From NCBI GenBank assembly GCA_001557505.1, contig LSAX01000005.1, positions 3,224,001 through 3,288,000 on the forward strand: a stretch of 64,000 nucleotides of DNA, given 5' to 3'. Made by a program: the position numbers and the translations under genes. Of this stretch, positions 44,701-52,912 are shown one piece after another. This DNA is from Reticulascus tulasneorum. Lineage: Eukaryota; Ascomycota; Sordariomycetes; Glomerellales; Reticulascaceae. Every line of letters starts with the position of its first letter. Position 1 is the first letter of the stretch. Under the pieces are notes generated by a model. The model made no database searches. It worked only from the letters and a program-made list of their open reading frames with translations, and was not told the DNA's origin.

Positions 44701-45774
44701 GAACTGCAGCAGAGCGGTGCGTACGAGCCTCCGGCGAGCCCGACCGAACGTGCGGTCGCCGGTATCTGGGAGGTCGTCGTCAACGTGCCTGCCGCGCGCA
44801 TCGGCCGCCAGACTCACTTCTTCGAGATCGGCGGGCACTCGTTATCCGCTATGCGGGTCCTCGCGCGGATCAAGGACACGTTCCAGCTCGAGCTTAGTCT
44901 ATCGGAGCTCTTCGATGCGCCTCGGCTGCAGTCCATCTCAGCGGTGATCGACCGTCAGATCGGACGTTGGCCGCCCGGCCAGCTGCCCACCGCGGCCCAG
45001 ACACCAAAGCCGCGGGCCGGATTCGGTCTGCTTCATGACAAGGTGGTGCTGGTCACCGGTGGTAGCCGCGGCATCGGGTTCGCCACTGCACTGCTGCTCG
45101 CGGACCAGGGCGCGAAGGTCGCCATAAATTTCCGAGACAGCAGGGCACAGGCATTGAGCGTCAAGGAGATGATCGAAGCCAACGGTGGAACGGCTGAGAT
45201 CTTCGGGGCCGACGTGACGCGCGCTGACGACGTCGCCGCCATGGTGGCGGCCGTTCACGACAAGTTCGAGCGCATCGATATCCTGGTGGCGAACGCACAC
45301 ATACACTTCCGCCATCGGCCCTTCCTCGAATATGAGTGGGCTGATCTCGAACGGAAGGTCAGCGACGAGCTCAAGGCCGTGTTTCACCCGTGCCAGGCAG
45401 TCGCTCCGGGAATGCTCCGGCGCAAGAGCGGCAGCATCATCGCCGTCTCGAGCACCCTGTCGAAGCGAAGCGACGAGGGATTCCTTGCGCAGAGCACCGC
45501 CAAGGCCGCAGTCGACGCCTTCGTCCGTTCGCTCTCCGCCGAGCTGGGCGCACACGGCATCCGCGTGAACACGGTCGCCCCAGGGCTCACCCTGACCGAT
45601 GCGGCGATGCCGATGGCGTCCTATGTGAAGGAGTCGATTGCCGCCAAATCCCCGATGCGCCGCAATGGGCTACCGGAGGACATAGCCGGCGCTATCATCT
45701 TCCTAGCGAGCGACCTGTCGCGGTTTATGACAGGCACGTACCTGCCGGTCGACGGCGGCTACACCACGCTGTAG
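41800..45774 (+). CDS. bacterial-type nonribosomal peptide synthetase, C-A-PCP-SDR
   Basis: One uninterrupted 1324-residue frame. Condensation domain: HHIAADAWS at 135-143 (HHxxxDG variant) and IGFFVNILPLRM. Adenylation domain: YTSGSTGKPKGV from 620, NNYGCTELND, YNTGD, GRWDFQVKVRGFRVDVRQVE and the Lys of NGKLNRLAL near 956. Carrier: FFEIGGHSLSAM with phosphopantetheine Ser1014. A C-terminal FabG-like SDR follows with TGGSRGIG from 1086. The GGHSL carrier motif is bacterial; fungal carriers usually read GGDS. With absence of introns and strong GC bias, this points to acquisition from a bacterium. Two key residues differ: Ala666 replaces the Asp that binds the alpha-amino group, and Gln1231 replaces the SDR catalytic Tyr (AQSTAKAA, Lys1235 kept). 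The product is unknown. The start at 41800 is the first ATG before SPLSWFQQRLW. Confidence 0.93.
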   Translation: MPAPNSGSSPLSWFQQRLWVHYERSPDDTSYNLPFQLLIRGGLDISALEQSVNTIAVRHESLRTLYSETEDGEPLQSVAPPQYVRLPVVPVNRAQLLEYLDRFLEHRFDLRRGPVFITRLLRLPNDQHLLLFSVHHIAADAWSLKAILWAELQIAYAAFCQAQEPVLPQLTVQYKDYACTQRASDISTDTKYWSEVLKGYEDNLELPTTYPRQLKSGTRSGSFVHVYPIEFTRELERLSRETGNTMFMCLLAALGVTLSRYADKDDLCIGTTTSNRPNVELEPLIGFFVNILPLRMLIDEQSSVADLLKAVRSQVLNAFEHPVPFERILQATDAANRSSRNPLVPIVMRHQNFPETSLATSLPGNVKFDPYPEPDEADEEVLRLLAREHVPARCEIELSYSGGVDGLAVEIVYASDLYDRAAIERLLSHHQHVLEGMFCDASRRVLELPLLRDSDISELLKRSDRVPTTEAPTLSFVERFDAQVARVPEAVACWDGYGSWSYLDIARRAHSVAQALAMRGIAPGDLVAVCLLRGGDLLATLLGIWRAGAAYVPLDPAYPTAYSRQIVDDARPSTIVCEASHQVLLDIDDSQCLQLQQITDSPDTSRKQPVHPDSLAYIMYTSGSTGKPKGVRVPHRQLDNWLSSLERRLPFQAGEVVGQKTTSVFAAAVKEMFAGLLNGCPQVTIDDDTVRDVPAFVHALAEHHVSRLNMLPSHLASVIEHLRMGDKRLPALKVCITAGEPLTKGQVLSFREMFPNARLFNNYGCTELNDIAYYDTAAFDGKVDFVPVGTPIANTKVYVLDRHGRLVPDGVAGELHVASVSLPDGYHGREALTAERFSPNPFGAVPSTLLYNTGDVVRHLPDGSLDLIGRWDFQVKVRGFRVDVRQVEQVMSEFEGIRTPAIVGRGDHLTAFYTSAPDQAVQMAELRSFLQDRLPGYMVPDTFVLLDVMPQLLNGKLNRLALLETRGELQQSGAYEPPASPTERAVAGIWEVVVNVPAARIGRQTHFFEIGGHSLSAMRVLARIKDTFQLELSLSELFDAPRLQSISAVIDRQIGRWPPGQLPTAAQTPKPRAGFGLLHDKVVLVTGGSRGIGFATALLLADQGAKVAINFRDSRAQALSVKEMIEANGGTAEIFGADVTRADDVAAMVAAVHDKFERIDILVANAHIHFRHRPFLEYEWADLERKVSDELKAVFHPCQAVAPGMLRRKSGSIIAVSSTLSKRSDEGFLAQSTAKAAVDAFVRSLSAELGAHGIRVNTVAPGLTLTDAAMPMASYVKESIAAKSPMRRNGLPEDIAGAIIFLASDLSRFMTGTYLPVDGGYTTL

Positions 45775-45796
45775 GTAGGATAGCAGGGTCCACAGC

Positions 45797-45885
45797 GTGG
45801 TGGCTAAGCTTCTCGTCATGGGCAACTACGGCATCTTCAACTTCAACTTCGTGCAGATGTTCCAGAACCGCGACCAACTAGTTCC
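45797..45885 (+). pseudogene. fragment resembling the start of a PabA/TrpG amidotransferase
   Basis: Twenty-two bases after the synthetase stop a GTG opens a frame reading VAKLLVMGNYGIFNFNFVQMF. This parallels the class I glutamine amidotransferase N-terminus (consensus ILLIDNYDSFTYNLVQ) in Asn-Tyr, Phe, Asn and Val-Gln positions. After about 29 codons similarity ends and the sequence becomes ordinary, so only the beginning of a gene would be present. The acidic DS pair of the consensus is not conserved. If real, it is the cut-off next gene of a captured bacterial operon. The match is short and could be chance. Confidence 0.4.
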
Positions 45886-46781
45886 TCCACCAGTATTTCA
45901 CTCCGCCTCCAGAAAGTGGACTGCCCGCACGCTGTTGACAACGATATGGGAATACCCGGAATCGAGTTCTATAGCCACTTGCGAGACCAACAGGCTATTG
46001 GAAGAACCCTTTGTCGCTAATGGAGATTCCGAGTCACTTCCGTAGGAGGAAGGGAATGTGCACAGACCAAGTCAGAGTTGGACTGCTATGTCCGGTATAG
46101 GGCTCCTACTACAAAGGGGACCTAGCTAGTCATAAAGCCGCGCCTTCTTTTTTCCTACTGTGGACATCTTGCTTTTGATGGGCTTAGGAGAGCTTGCTCT
46201 ATTCCTTTTCCTTGCTGCGTTGCTCAGAGGAAGTTGATCTTCTACCAATTGCTCTGTTGGATTCAGTACTTATATGAATAAAATAGGTAGAATATGTTGT
46301 GTTCAGATGTCGACTTCTTCCTCGCTTCTCTAAGTGCTCTTGTGGATGACCGATACATATACATAAGTACGACAGTGTTAGAAGGCTTCAGAGTATTACT
46401 TTCGTAAGCTTCTCCAGCATTTCCCAGCACCCAGATGGGGCTCTTTCCCCCCACATGCTCCGTGTCCGAATCATCGTCTTTTGCGATCGCTATCTAAACC
46501 GACAGTTAGCCGAGATGGCGAGATGGCGAGATGCCTGTAACTGTTGTACTCAGAAGGTCTTTAAATTCTCTGGATTCTAGCTGAAATTCTATCTTGATCA
46601 TGTTTAGTTTGTCACTGAAGTCATGTCGAGGTCTGAACTCGTGAGGAGGCACTTGTTTTGCGGATACAAGTTATAGCCATGTCACATGAGGCCAGATCAT
46701 GAGCAGCAATAAGGAGTTCTCTAGTTCTCTACTGCCCGTGAGGAGATATATGCACTTGCAGCTTGCCTATCATTTGTCAAT
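45886..46781. other. convergent spacer between NRPS-SDR and PABA synthase
   Basis: About 900 bp without a recognisable gene. A short tandem repeat of gagatggc (about 2.5 copies) lies near 46514. It should hold the 3' ends of both convergent transcripts. Confidence 0.4.
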
Positions 46782-49172
46782 CTACCTGCTTTCCTTGACA
46801 CCCTTGAACAGCGCGTCTAAAACGCTTGATGCCTTTGTCTCCATTTCGAGAAACTCGCCTTCTTCATCGCTTTGCACGGTAATCGCCCCCCCAGCTCCAA
46901 CCCGCCAGAGCTCTCCTACGCTCCCTTCAGATTCTCCCGCGAAGCGAACAGCAGTGCGAATGACTACAGAGAAGTCCCCTCCCCCGCCAACATCCATATA
47001 TCCCAAGACACCAGAATAAACCCCTCTAGGCCTCCCCTCGATCCTATTCAGTATCTCACAAGACCGCTTTTTCGGCGCCCCGGTCATCGACCCAGGCGGA
47101 AGTGATAGCCGAAGAACATCGATACCACTTGAACCTCTATCGCCGTCAGCACTGGCACCCAACTTCCCCTTGATCGCCGAAACCAAATGCCAAACCGTCG
47201 CAAACTCTTCCACCTCCATCAACTGGCTCACCCATACATTGCAGGCTCCCACAGCGCCCGCAAGGTCATGGCGTACTAAATCTACAATCATCAGATTCTC
47301 GGCCCGTTCCTTGGGGGTCCCCAGTATTACCTCAGCCTCGGCCCTCGTAACTTCCCGGTTCCCTTTCTTCACTGTCCCCTTGATCGGCCGAAACTCACAC
47401 ACCCCGGCGCGCGTCCATTTCAGAAACCGCTCCGGGCTGGACGAGAGTACATGCACATCTGAGAGATGTATGTAGGCGCCATGTGGTGCCGGGTTACGCT
47501 TACGCAGTTGGATGTACCAGGACCAGGGCTCCGATGGACCATGTGCCGAGCTCTGGCGCGCGGTAGTGCATGGTAGGGCGATGGTGCTGCTGTCGGTGAG
47601 ACAGAGCTCGTATGAGTCGCCGGAGTGGAGGTAAGTTTGGCATTGACGGATTTTCGCCCGGTAAGTGGCCGGCGAGGGGCGACTGGTCGTTGCGAGGGCC
47701 AGAAGAGTGGACAGTGGCGGCTTGGGCGAGGGCGGCGGCCGAACATCCTGGAATGCAATCGACCGGATCGTGCTTCCTGAGGTGAGAATCCAGTCCCCAT
47801 CGTCGGGCAGCAGGGATTGCACGTAAACATGTGAAGCACCGTGATCAATGACGATGCTGCGATGTATAAAGGCAAAGTTGAGGTCCGGTACGCTGCCCGA
47901 AGTGTGCGGTATCACATCGATAGTCTCGAGCCCGGCCTCGTACGAGATGTAGCCCATAAAGCCACCCCAGAAAGGGATATCGTGAGGAAGGCCGCGTGCG
48001 GAAAACTTGTCTGTGCTTCCTACACTTGGCTTCTGATCCAAGTCGTTACGCGGAACGTGCAAATCGAGGGCTTCCTGCAGCATTGGCCAGACCTCGTCGA
48101 CGGAGCCGAGGTGTGTCGAGAAGGCCAGAGTGGTCCCGGAGCCATAAAACAGTATACGGTCCGAGACTCTGTATGTGACCTTCATGGTCTGCTCAGGGAC
48201 GAGAAGACCAATGATGTCGAATCTCCCGGCGCCATGGCCCTGCGAGTCGAGCACGACAACCTCTTCGCCGCTGTAGCCCAGGGCATCAATCAGGGCAATC
48301 GGTGTGAGATTTCGAGTGGTCGGGTATCTCTCCCATCGGAGGATGACATCACTTGGTCCGATTATCGATCGGAGCTCCTGTGCCAGACGTGAGCCTACGC
48401 GAGCACCTGGTGGTTTTTCGTGGTTTGATAATGGCAGCCACTTGCTGAGAGGCACGTCCGTCTTAGTCCTCCCTTGCCGGAGCAGCCACTCACTGGCTTG
48501 GGCCCACCAATTTGCGATCAACTCTGCTCCTGCTGCCGATGTGCAGATTGACTCTGGGTGGAACTGCACCCCCCAGAATGGCTTGGTGGTGTGCCTGACG
48601 GCCATCAGAATAGGACCATTGGTTACATCGCCCTCGTCCCAGGCCAACGGGCGCAACGCCGGACACTTCTGCGTCGGCTCCCAGGACACGGTCTTGCCAT
48701 CGACACCTCCTCCAATGTCCGCGTGCAGCGAGTGATACTGCGTCGCTTCGAGCTCTCCCAGGTCGGCGAACATGTCGTTCCTGCGATGGGTGACCCTGGT
48801 TACAATGCCGTGACGGGGAAGCTGAAGTCTCTGCACATCAGCCCCGTGGTAGAGGCATAGGGACTGGAATCCGAGGCAGATACCGAGAACAGGCAACATA
48901 TGTGCATTGTCCAGTGCCCACAACTTGCCAATGAAGCCAACATCGCTCGAGTTTGCTGGATGACCCGGGCCAGGCCCTACTACAACGGCGTCTGCGGCGC
49001 CAAGGACCTCCTCGAGGTTCTGGTCAATCGTAGAGTCGTTGGTATGAACCATGGTGACCTGAGCTCCGAGACGCTGCTCTAAGAGTCCAGTGATATTGTT
49101 TGCGAACGAGTCGAAGGCGTCAATGTACACGATACGAGGCCGTTCATTTAGGCCTGGCCGAAGTGAACCCAT
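46782..49172 (-). CDS. aminodeoxychorismate (PABA) synthase, PabA-PabB fusion
   Basis: Single exon, 796 residues. The N-terminal glutamine amidotransferase has IVYIDAFDSFANNITGLLEQ, VVVGPGPGHP, the nucleophile Cys99 in LGICLGFQSLCLYHG, and GVQFHPES. The C-terminal chorismate-using half has PFWGGFMGYISYEAGLE, SPERFLKW, FRPIKGTVKKGNRE, ENLMIVDLVRHDL and PPGSMTGAPKKRSCEILNRI. The Lys in PIKGT is characteristic of PabB rather than TrpE (PIAGT), so the product is 4-amino-4-deoxychorismate, the precursor of 4-aminobenzoate and folate. The enzyme may be the housekeeping folate gene or a copy serving the nearby synthetase; the window cannot decide. It is convergent with the NRPS-SDR gene, 1 kb away. 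Confidence 0.93.
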   Translation of the reverse strand: MGSLRPGLNERPRIVYIDAFDSFANNITGLLEQRLGAQVTMVHTNDSTIDQNLEEVLGAADAVVVGPGPGHPANSSDVGFIGKLWALDNAHMLPVLGICLGFQSLCLYHGADVQRLQLPRHGIVTRVTHRRNDMFADLGELEATQYHSLHADIGGGVDGKTVSWEPTQKCPALRPLAWDEGDVTNGPILMAVRHTTKPFWGVQFHPESICTSAAGAELIANWWAQASEWLLRQGRTKTDVPLSKWLPLSNHEKPPGARVGSRLAQELRSIIGPSDVILRWERYPTTRNLTPIALIDALGYSGEEVVVLDSQGHGAGRFDIIGLLVPEQTMKVTYRVSDRILFYGSGTTLAFSTHLGSVDEVWPMLQEALDLHVPRNDLDQKPSVGSTDKFSARGLPHDIPFWGGFMGYISYEAGLETIDVIPHTSGSVPDLNFAFIHRSIVIDHGASHVYVQSLLPDDGDWILTSGSTIRSIAFQDVRPPPSPKPPLSTLLALATTSRPSPATYRAKIRQCQTYLHSGDSYELCLTDSSTIALPCTTARQSSAHGPSEPWSWYIQLRKRNPAPHGAYIHLSDVHVLSSSPERFLKWTRAGVCEFRPIKGTVKKGNREVTRAEAEVILGTPKERAENLMIVDLVRHDLAGAVGACNVWVSQLMEVEEFATVWHLVSAIKGKLGASADGDRGSSGIDVLRLSLPPGSMTGAPKKRSCEILNRIEGRPRGVYSGVLGYMDVGGGGDFSVVIRTAVRFAGESEGSVGELWRVGAGGAITVQSDEEGEFLEMETKASSVLDALFKGVKESR

Positions 49173-50353
49173 TGTCGAGTGATTTAAATTTTACTTCCGT
49201 TGTCAGATCAGAGGGGAGGCAACTCAGCATTCATTTTAACTCCAAACCCATGTACTGACAGGTACTTGAACTTCGTTTCTCATGAGATCGGGACGAGATT
49301 TCCGGCCCCTCCCCCTTACCTCATTTACCATGTCCGTACGGCTCAGATTCTGGCCTGCATACACGACATGGCAGCGGATCGCGTAAGGATGCGGCAGGTT
49401 GGAGTTCCGTTACACAAAATCGGCTTATTGAAATTGGCATATTGGCGTAAATATCGCTGACATCGGATTGGCTTGCGCTCTTTGACAGAGGGCATGATTG
49501 GCAGAGAGCGGCATGATGGAGGGCGTGTTGGGATCCTATGGATAGCAATTTGCAGCCACTTCCAGCCACCAACCAAATCATCATGGAGCAAGACGTCACG
49601 TAATACTGCATGCGAGCGGACGTTTCCTGCAAGGCATTACAGATCGATTTCGGATGAGTGTCACTCACAACTATGAGGCCGCCAAATACGGACTAATCCG
49701 TGCTGTATTGACACACCCATGCAGCAAATCACCGGGCATTAACGCGGAATCCGTAGCGTCCACACCACGATTGTAGTTTGGCCTCCCTCGCCGAGCAGCG
49801 ACCCCTCACACGGCCCCACAACCGGACGCCCTAACAGCCGCCACAAGGTAATGCAGCAAGCAATGTTTAACCAATGCCCTCCGGAGAACAGATGCAACAA
49901 ACGAAGGAGTCCTTTGAGAGGCAATGGAAACATGTCTGGGCACACTGACTCATTGGCGGGGCTAGGGCTCTGGACCATTGAGGTTTGGATAAGATATGAT
50001 ACGAACTAAGATCCCGGGCCAAGCAAACAAAGTACCCCATGGGATCTAAGGGAAGTACATTTTTGGCTCAACACCTATTGAGACTCAACAGACAACTCAT
50101 ATGGAGACGCGTACAACACTCAGTTACTTCTGGGATGAAAGCACTGGTCTCTGCTGAACAGGCATCGCGCCAAAACTTAGTTCCAGAGATCCCACTCTCG
50201 ACCCTTGTTCGTCTACGCCAGATCAGTATACGCCATATTTTGGTCAACGCCATACACGTATCCGAGAATAGAGACGACTTTTTAAAGCCAACAAGCCCCA
50301 CAAATACGATTTTTATGCTTGTCTACAGTAACGACTATCTATAATCAGCCCGT
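49173..50353. other. intergenic spacer, no gene seen
   Basis: About 1.2 kb upstream of the PABA synthase gene and downstream of the lyase relic. No domain fragments recognised. It contains the PABA synthase promoter. Confidence 0.35.
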
Positions 50354-51391
50354 TCAAACGTTCAGCTGCGCAGTAGTCGACTGAGCGAGGTACTGCTCGT
50401 ATGGCACAAGCATCTTCTCCACGGGACCACCAACGCCACAGTATCTCTCCACAATCTCGGCAATACGGCCAACATACAACTAGGGCGTCATCATAGAGTC
50501 AAGCTCATCCTAGATATGCTTAAAACTCGGTGTTGCGAATACGCTCGATAAGGTCATTCGGCTTGCCCTAAATATCGTATGTGATGAGTCGAGTGTTAAA
50601 TCCTGAAGCCATTGGGGGTCGCTGTTCTCGTCAAAACTAATTATTCTTGGCGGTATGATTGGCTCTGTAGACTTACAGCGACGTCCAACAGTAATTGGCC
50701 TATGAGATGTCAGCAATGAGCATGAATTCGGAGCTGGCTGGAAGGAAAATGAGACTGGGAATTCTGCCTTGACATAGGTAGACCAGGAAGGCCTACTGAG
50801 CGCTCTGCGGATGGGTATAGGCTAATGTTGGTTCCGCTGTCATTGATAGCAATTAGTATTATCTCTTGCGGCTATTTTGAAGTACAGGGGAGGATAAATA
50901 TCGATCTCATTGCCTTTCCACTGGAGAGAGAACGCCTTGAGATTTGAGAACACCTTGGATAGCTTCTTAGTTAACATGTCAAGAGCATCCCGCATTATGA
51001 TGAGTTCAGCATTATCGGTGGCGAGACATGGAGTGGCTCCATAGTGAATGATACCAGCGGCAGCCGGGGCAACAAGGCCAAAAGCATGGACGTGCTGTAT
51101 TAAGTGTTAACCGATATAGAACATACCAAGATAAAGAAGGCTTACAGCCATAACATCCTACAGAAACCCATATTAGCAGCAGAGTTTTAATGAGACATAC
51201 GAACAGCAGATTTGCAAGCAATTATATCAACTTACATGACGTCTAATTTTCAGCCTCAAAGTCGTCGTCAGTCACGGTAACGTGAGCCTTCATCTATTCA
51301 GAGCCTGAGGAGTAATGACATCGACTCCCAACTCGTACTCAGCTTTAGCAAGACCTAGCCAGATATTGCGTTAGACAGAGTGCCTCGGGGT
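50354..51391 (-). pseudogene. adenylosuccinate lyase relic
   Basis: Read on the minus strand, fragments appear in the correct order: RNIWLGLAKAEYELGVDVIT (from about 51370), MKAHVTVTDDDFEAEN (51293-51243), DVMA then HVHAFGLVAPAAAGIIHYGA and TDNAELIIMRDALDML (51094 to about 50950), YTHPQSAQ, PITVGRRC, then LYVGRIAEIVERYCGVGGPV and a C-terminal STTAQLNV ending at 50354. These are signatures of the purine enzyme adenylosuccinate lyase. Stops and frame changes interrupt it, and the central catalytic part between VGRRC and the C-terminus is missing. GTAAGC...CAG between DVMA and HVHAF preserves an intron, so the copy came from genomic DNA and not from mRNA. It follows directly on the GH18 fragment. 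Confidence 0.85.
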
Positions 51392-51795
51392 TTCCCAGTC
51401 GAGATTCACGCCGTCCAGGCCATGCTCATTAACAAACGCTATAACATTGGTTTTGAATGTTTCTCGGTTTTCTGGTTTGACTGCGTTTCGAAGAACTTTG
51501 TAGGACTCGGGCTCAGTGCCATGATCCCAACCACCAATTGCGATGATTCTCTTTATACCAGTCATCTCCTTAAGTCGGTCGAAGTCGTCCTGAACCTTGG
51601 AGATGTCGACCTTGAAGTCAGGCGTTGCATCAGCAAAGGCAAAGTGGATATGCGTATACTTCGTGGTGTCAATATTATCGACGTGCATTTTGAGGCAATC
51701 TCGGTTTCCGTTCTTCAAGGCACCAAAGTAGGCTACGCGAATAGGCTTCGCGGGGATAGGGCTTTTGACGACCTCCCAACCGCAGTTAGCAACGC
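51392..51795 (-). pseudogene. GH18 chitinase fragment
   Basis: After an acceptor-like TAG the frame reads CGWEVV, then IRVAYFGALKNGNRDC, YTHIHFAFADAT, KRIIAIGGWDHGTEP and LDGVNLDWE. These are the first strands of a GH18 TIM barrel, ending with the catalytic loop (DGxxxDWE, Glu present). The sequence stops being chitinase immediately after the catalytic Glu and continues as the lyase relic, so most of the barrel is missing. The upstream exon is not recognisable. It resembles subgroup C (LysM/chitin-binding) chitinases. Confidence 0.8.
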
Positions 51796-52912
51796 CTAGA
51801 CAATATTTATTAGCGATAAAATACAGTATGACAAAAGGCGTTGTTTGCAAAATAAAAACATTGAAAACATAGAAGATGTAGGGTCGGTTTGGATGCAAGG
51901 AGATGTTGATCACTCGGGGGTGCACGTAAGCTCCGCAACGGGGCCAGGCTGGAGAAGCTGCACGAGGAACTCACCAGGCATTCCCGAATGACCCGAGGAT
52001 GCCCATTTACGAGTACGAAGAAGAGGGAGTGAAGAAGCGATTTGACACGATCAAGTGGGTTCCAAGAGACGTGACGTTTGGAGGGAAGTCTTGGAAGGAA
52101 GTAGACTTTGCGAAGTCGCGGGGGGCCAATCCGCACGTAACTGGAGAATTGCAGGACAGGGTCAACGCACGGGTTAATGCGTTCAATGTCGACGACAAGA
52201 ATACGCTTACCAACAACTTCCGCTTCCCCAAGTCCAATTAGAGCCATGAGGCTGTTGCTAAAGCGATCGACGAACTGGTTGGTAAATGCGTCTAATGTGG
52301 TGACAATAATGTAAGGGCTTGGATGCCTGGGTTGGGTGATTATTCAGAGTATCTATCATTGGGGCGGCTAGCACTTACCAATTGGGTACTTGGCTTTTTT
52401 GTGACACAGATTTTGGCCTCATTCTTTGCCCCTGCACTGTGCCCCCCAGAGCCCATTAAATCAGTGAAAATAACAATCACGGCTGCGGCACTGCGGCTTC
52501 CTTGCCCGGTAAGTTAATTTATCATTTATCATCATCCAATCCGGACTTACATACTTTTACCTACCTGCTTGTCCATCCTTTCCCGCCTAGAAAACCCGGT
52601 ACTTAGGGGCCAGGGACGTAACCGCCAACTAGGCGCCTCGTCAAAGGAATGACATACGCTGCGCCACCAACATTTACCGAGTGATGCAGTTGGTTACCGC
52701 CTACCAACACCGACAAACGTTGCCTTAAATAATCAAATCCAAAGGCTTTGTCCTTTTTGTTCCCTTCGTTCCCCTTCGCCACCCTCCATCACCTGTCATC
52801 ACCCTTCATCACCCTTCATCGCCCTTCATCGCCCTTCATCGCTCTTTATCCCATCTTTTCCCTTCGCCCAAAGACTTCTCACTCATGGAGCAGCCCAAAG
52901 AAGCAGACCCAT
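51796..52912. other. spacer with unassigned coding-like fragment and repeat-rich leader
   Basis: A frame at about 52009-52241 (plus) reads MPIYEYEEEGVKKRFDTIKW and continues with charged, protein-like sequence, possibly another gene remnant; I do not recognise it. From about 52786 to 52850 the leader of the next gene carries a pyrimidine-rich repeat of about ten bases (cccttcatcg/cccttcatca), six or so copies. Confidence 0.4.

Noticed and set aside
44938..45555. A long minus-strand open frame inside the NRPS-SDR gene (205 codons), and similar ones inside the glycosyltransferase.
   Set aside because: They are antisense shadows produced by high GC content and codon bias; no recognisable protein features.
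46782..49172. Calling the chorismate enzyme an anthranilate synthase.
   Set aside because: The PIKGT motif and the amidotransferase-first fusion fit aminodeoxychorismate synthase; TrpE-type enzymes have PIAGT.
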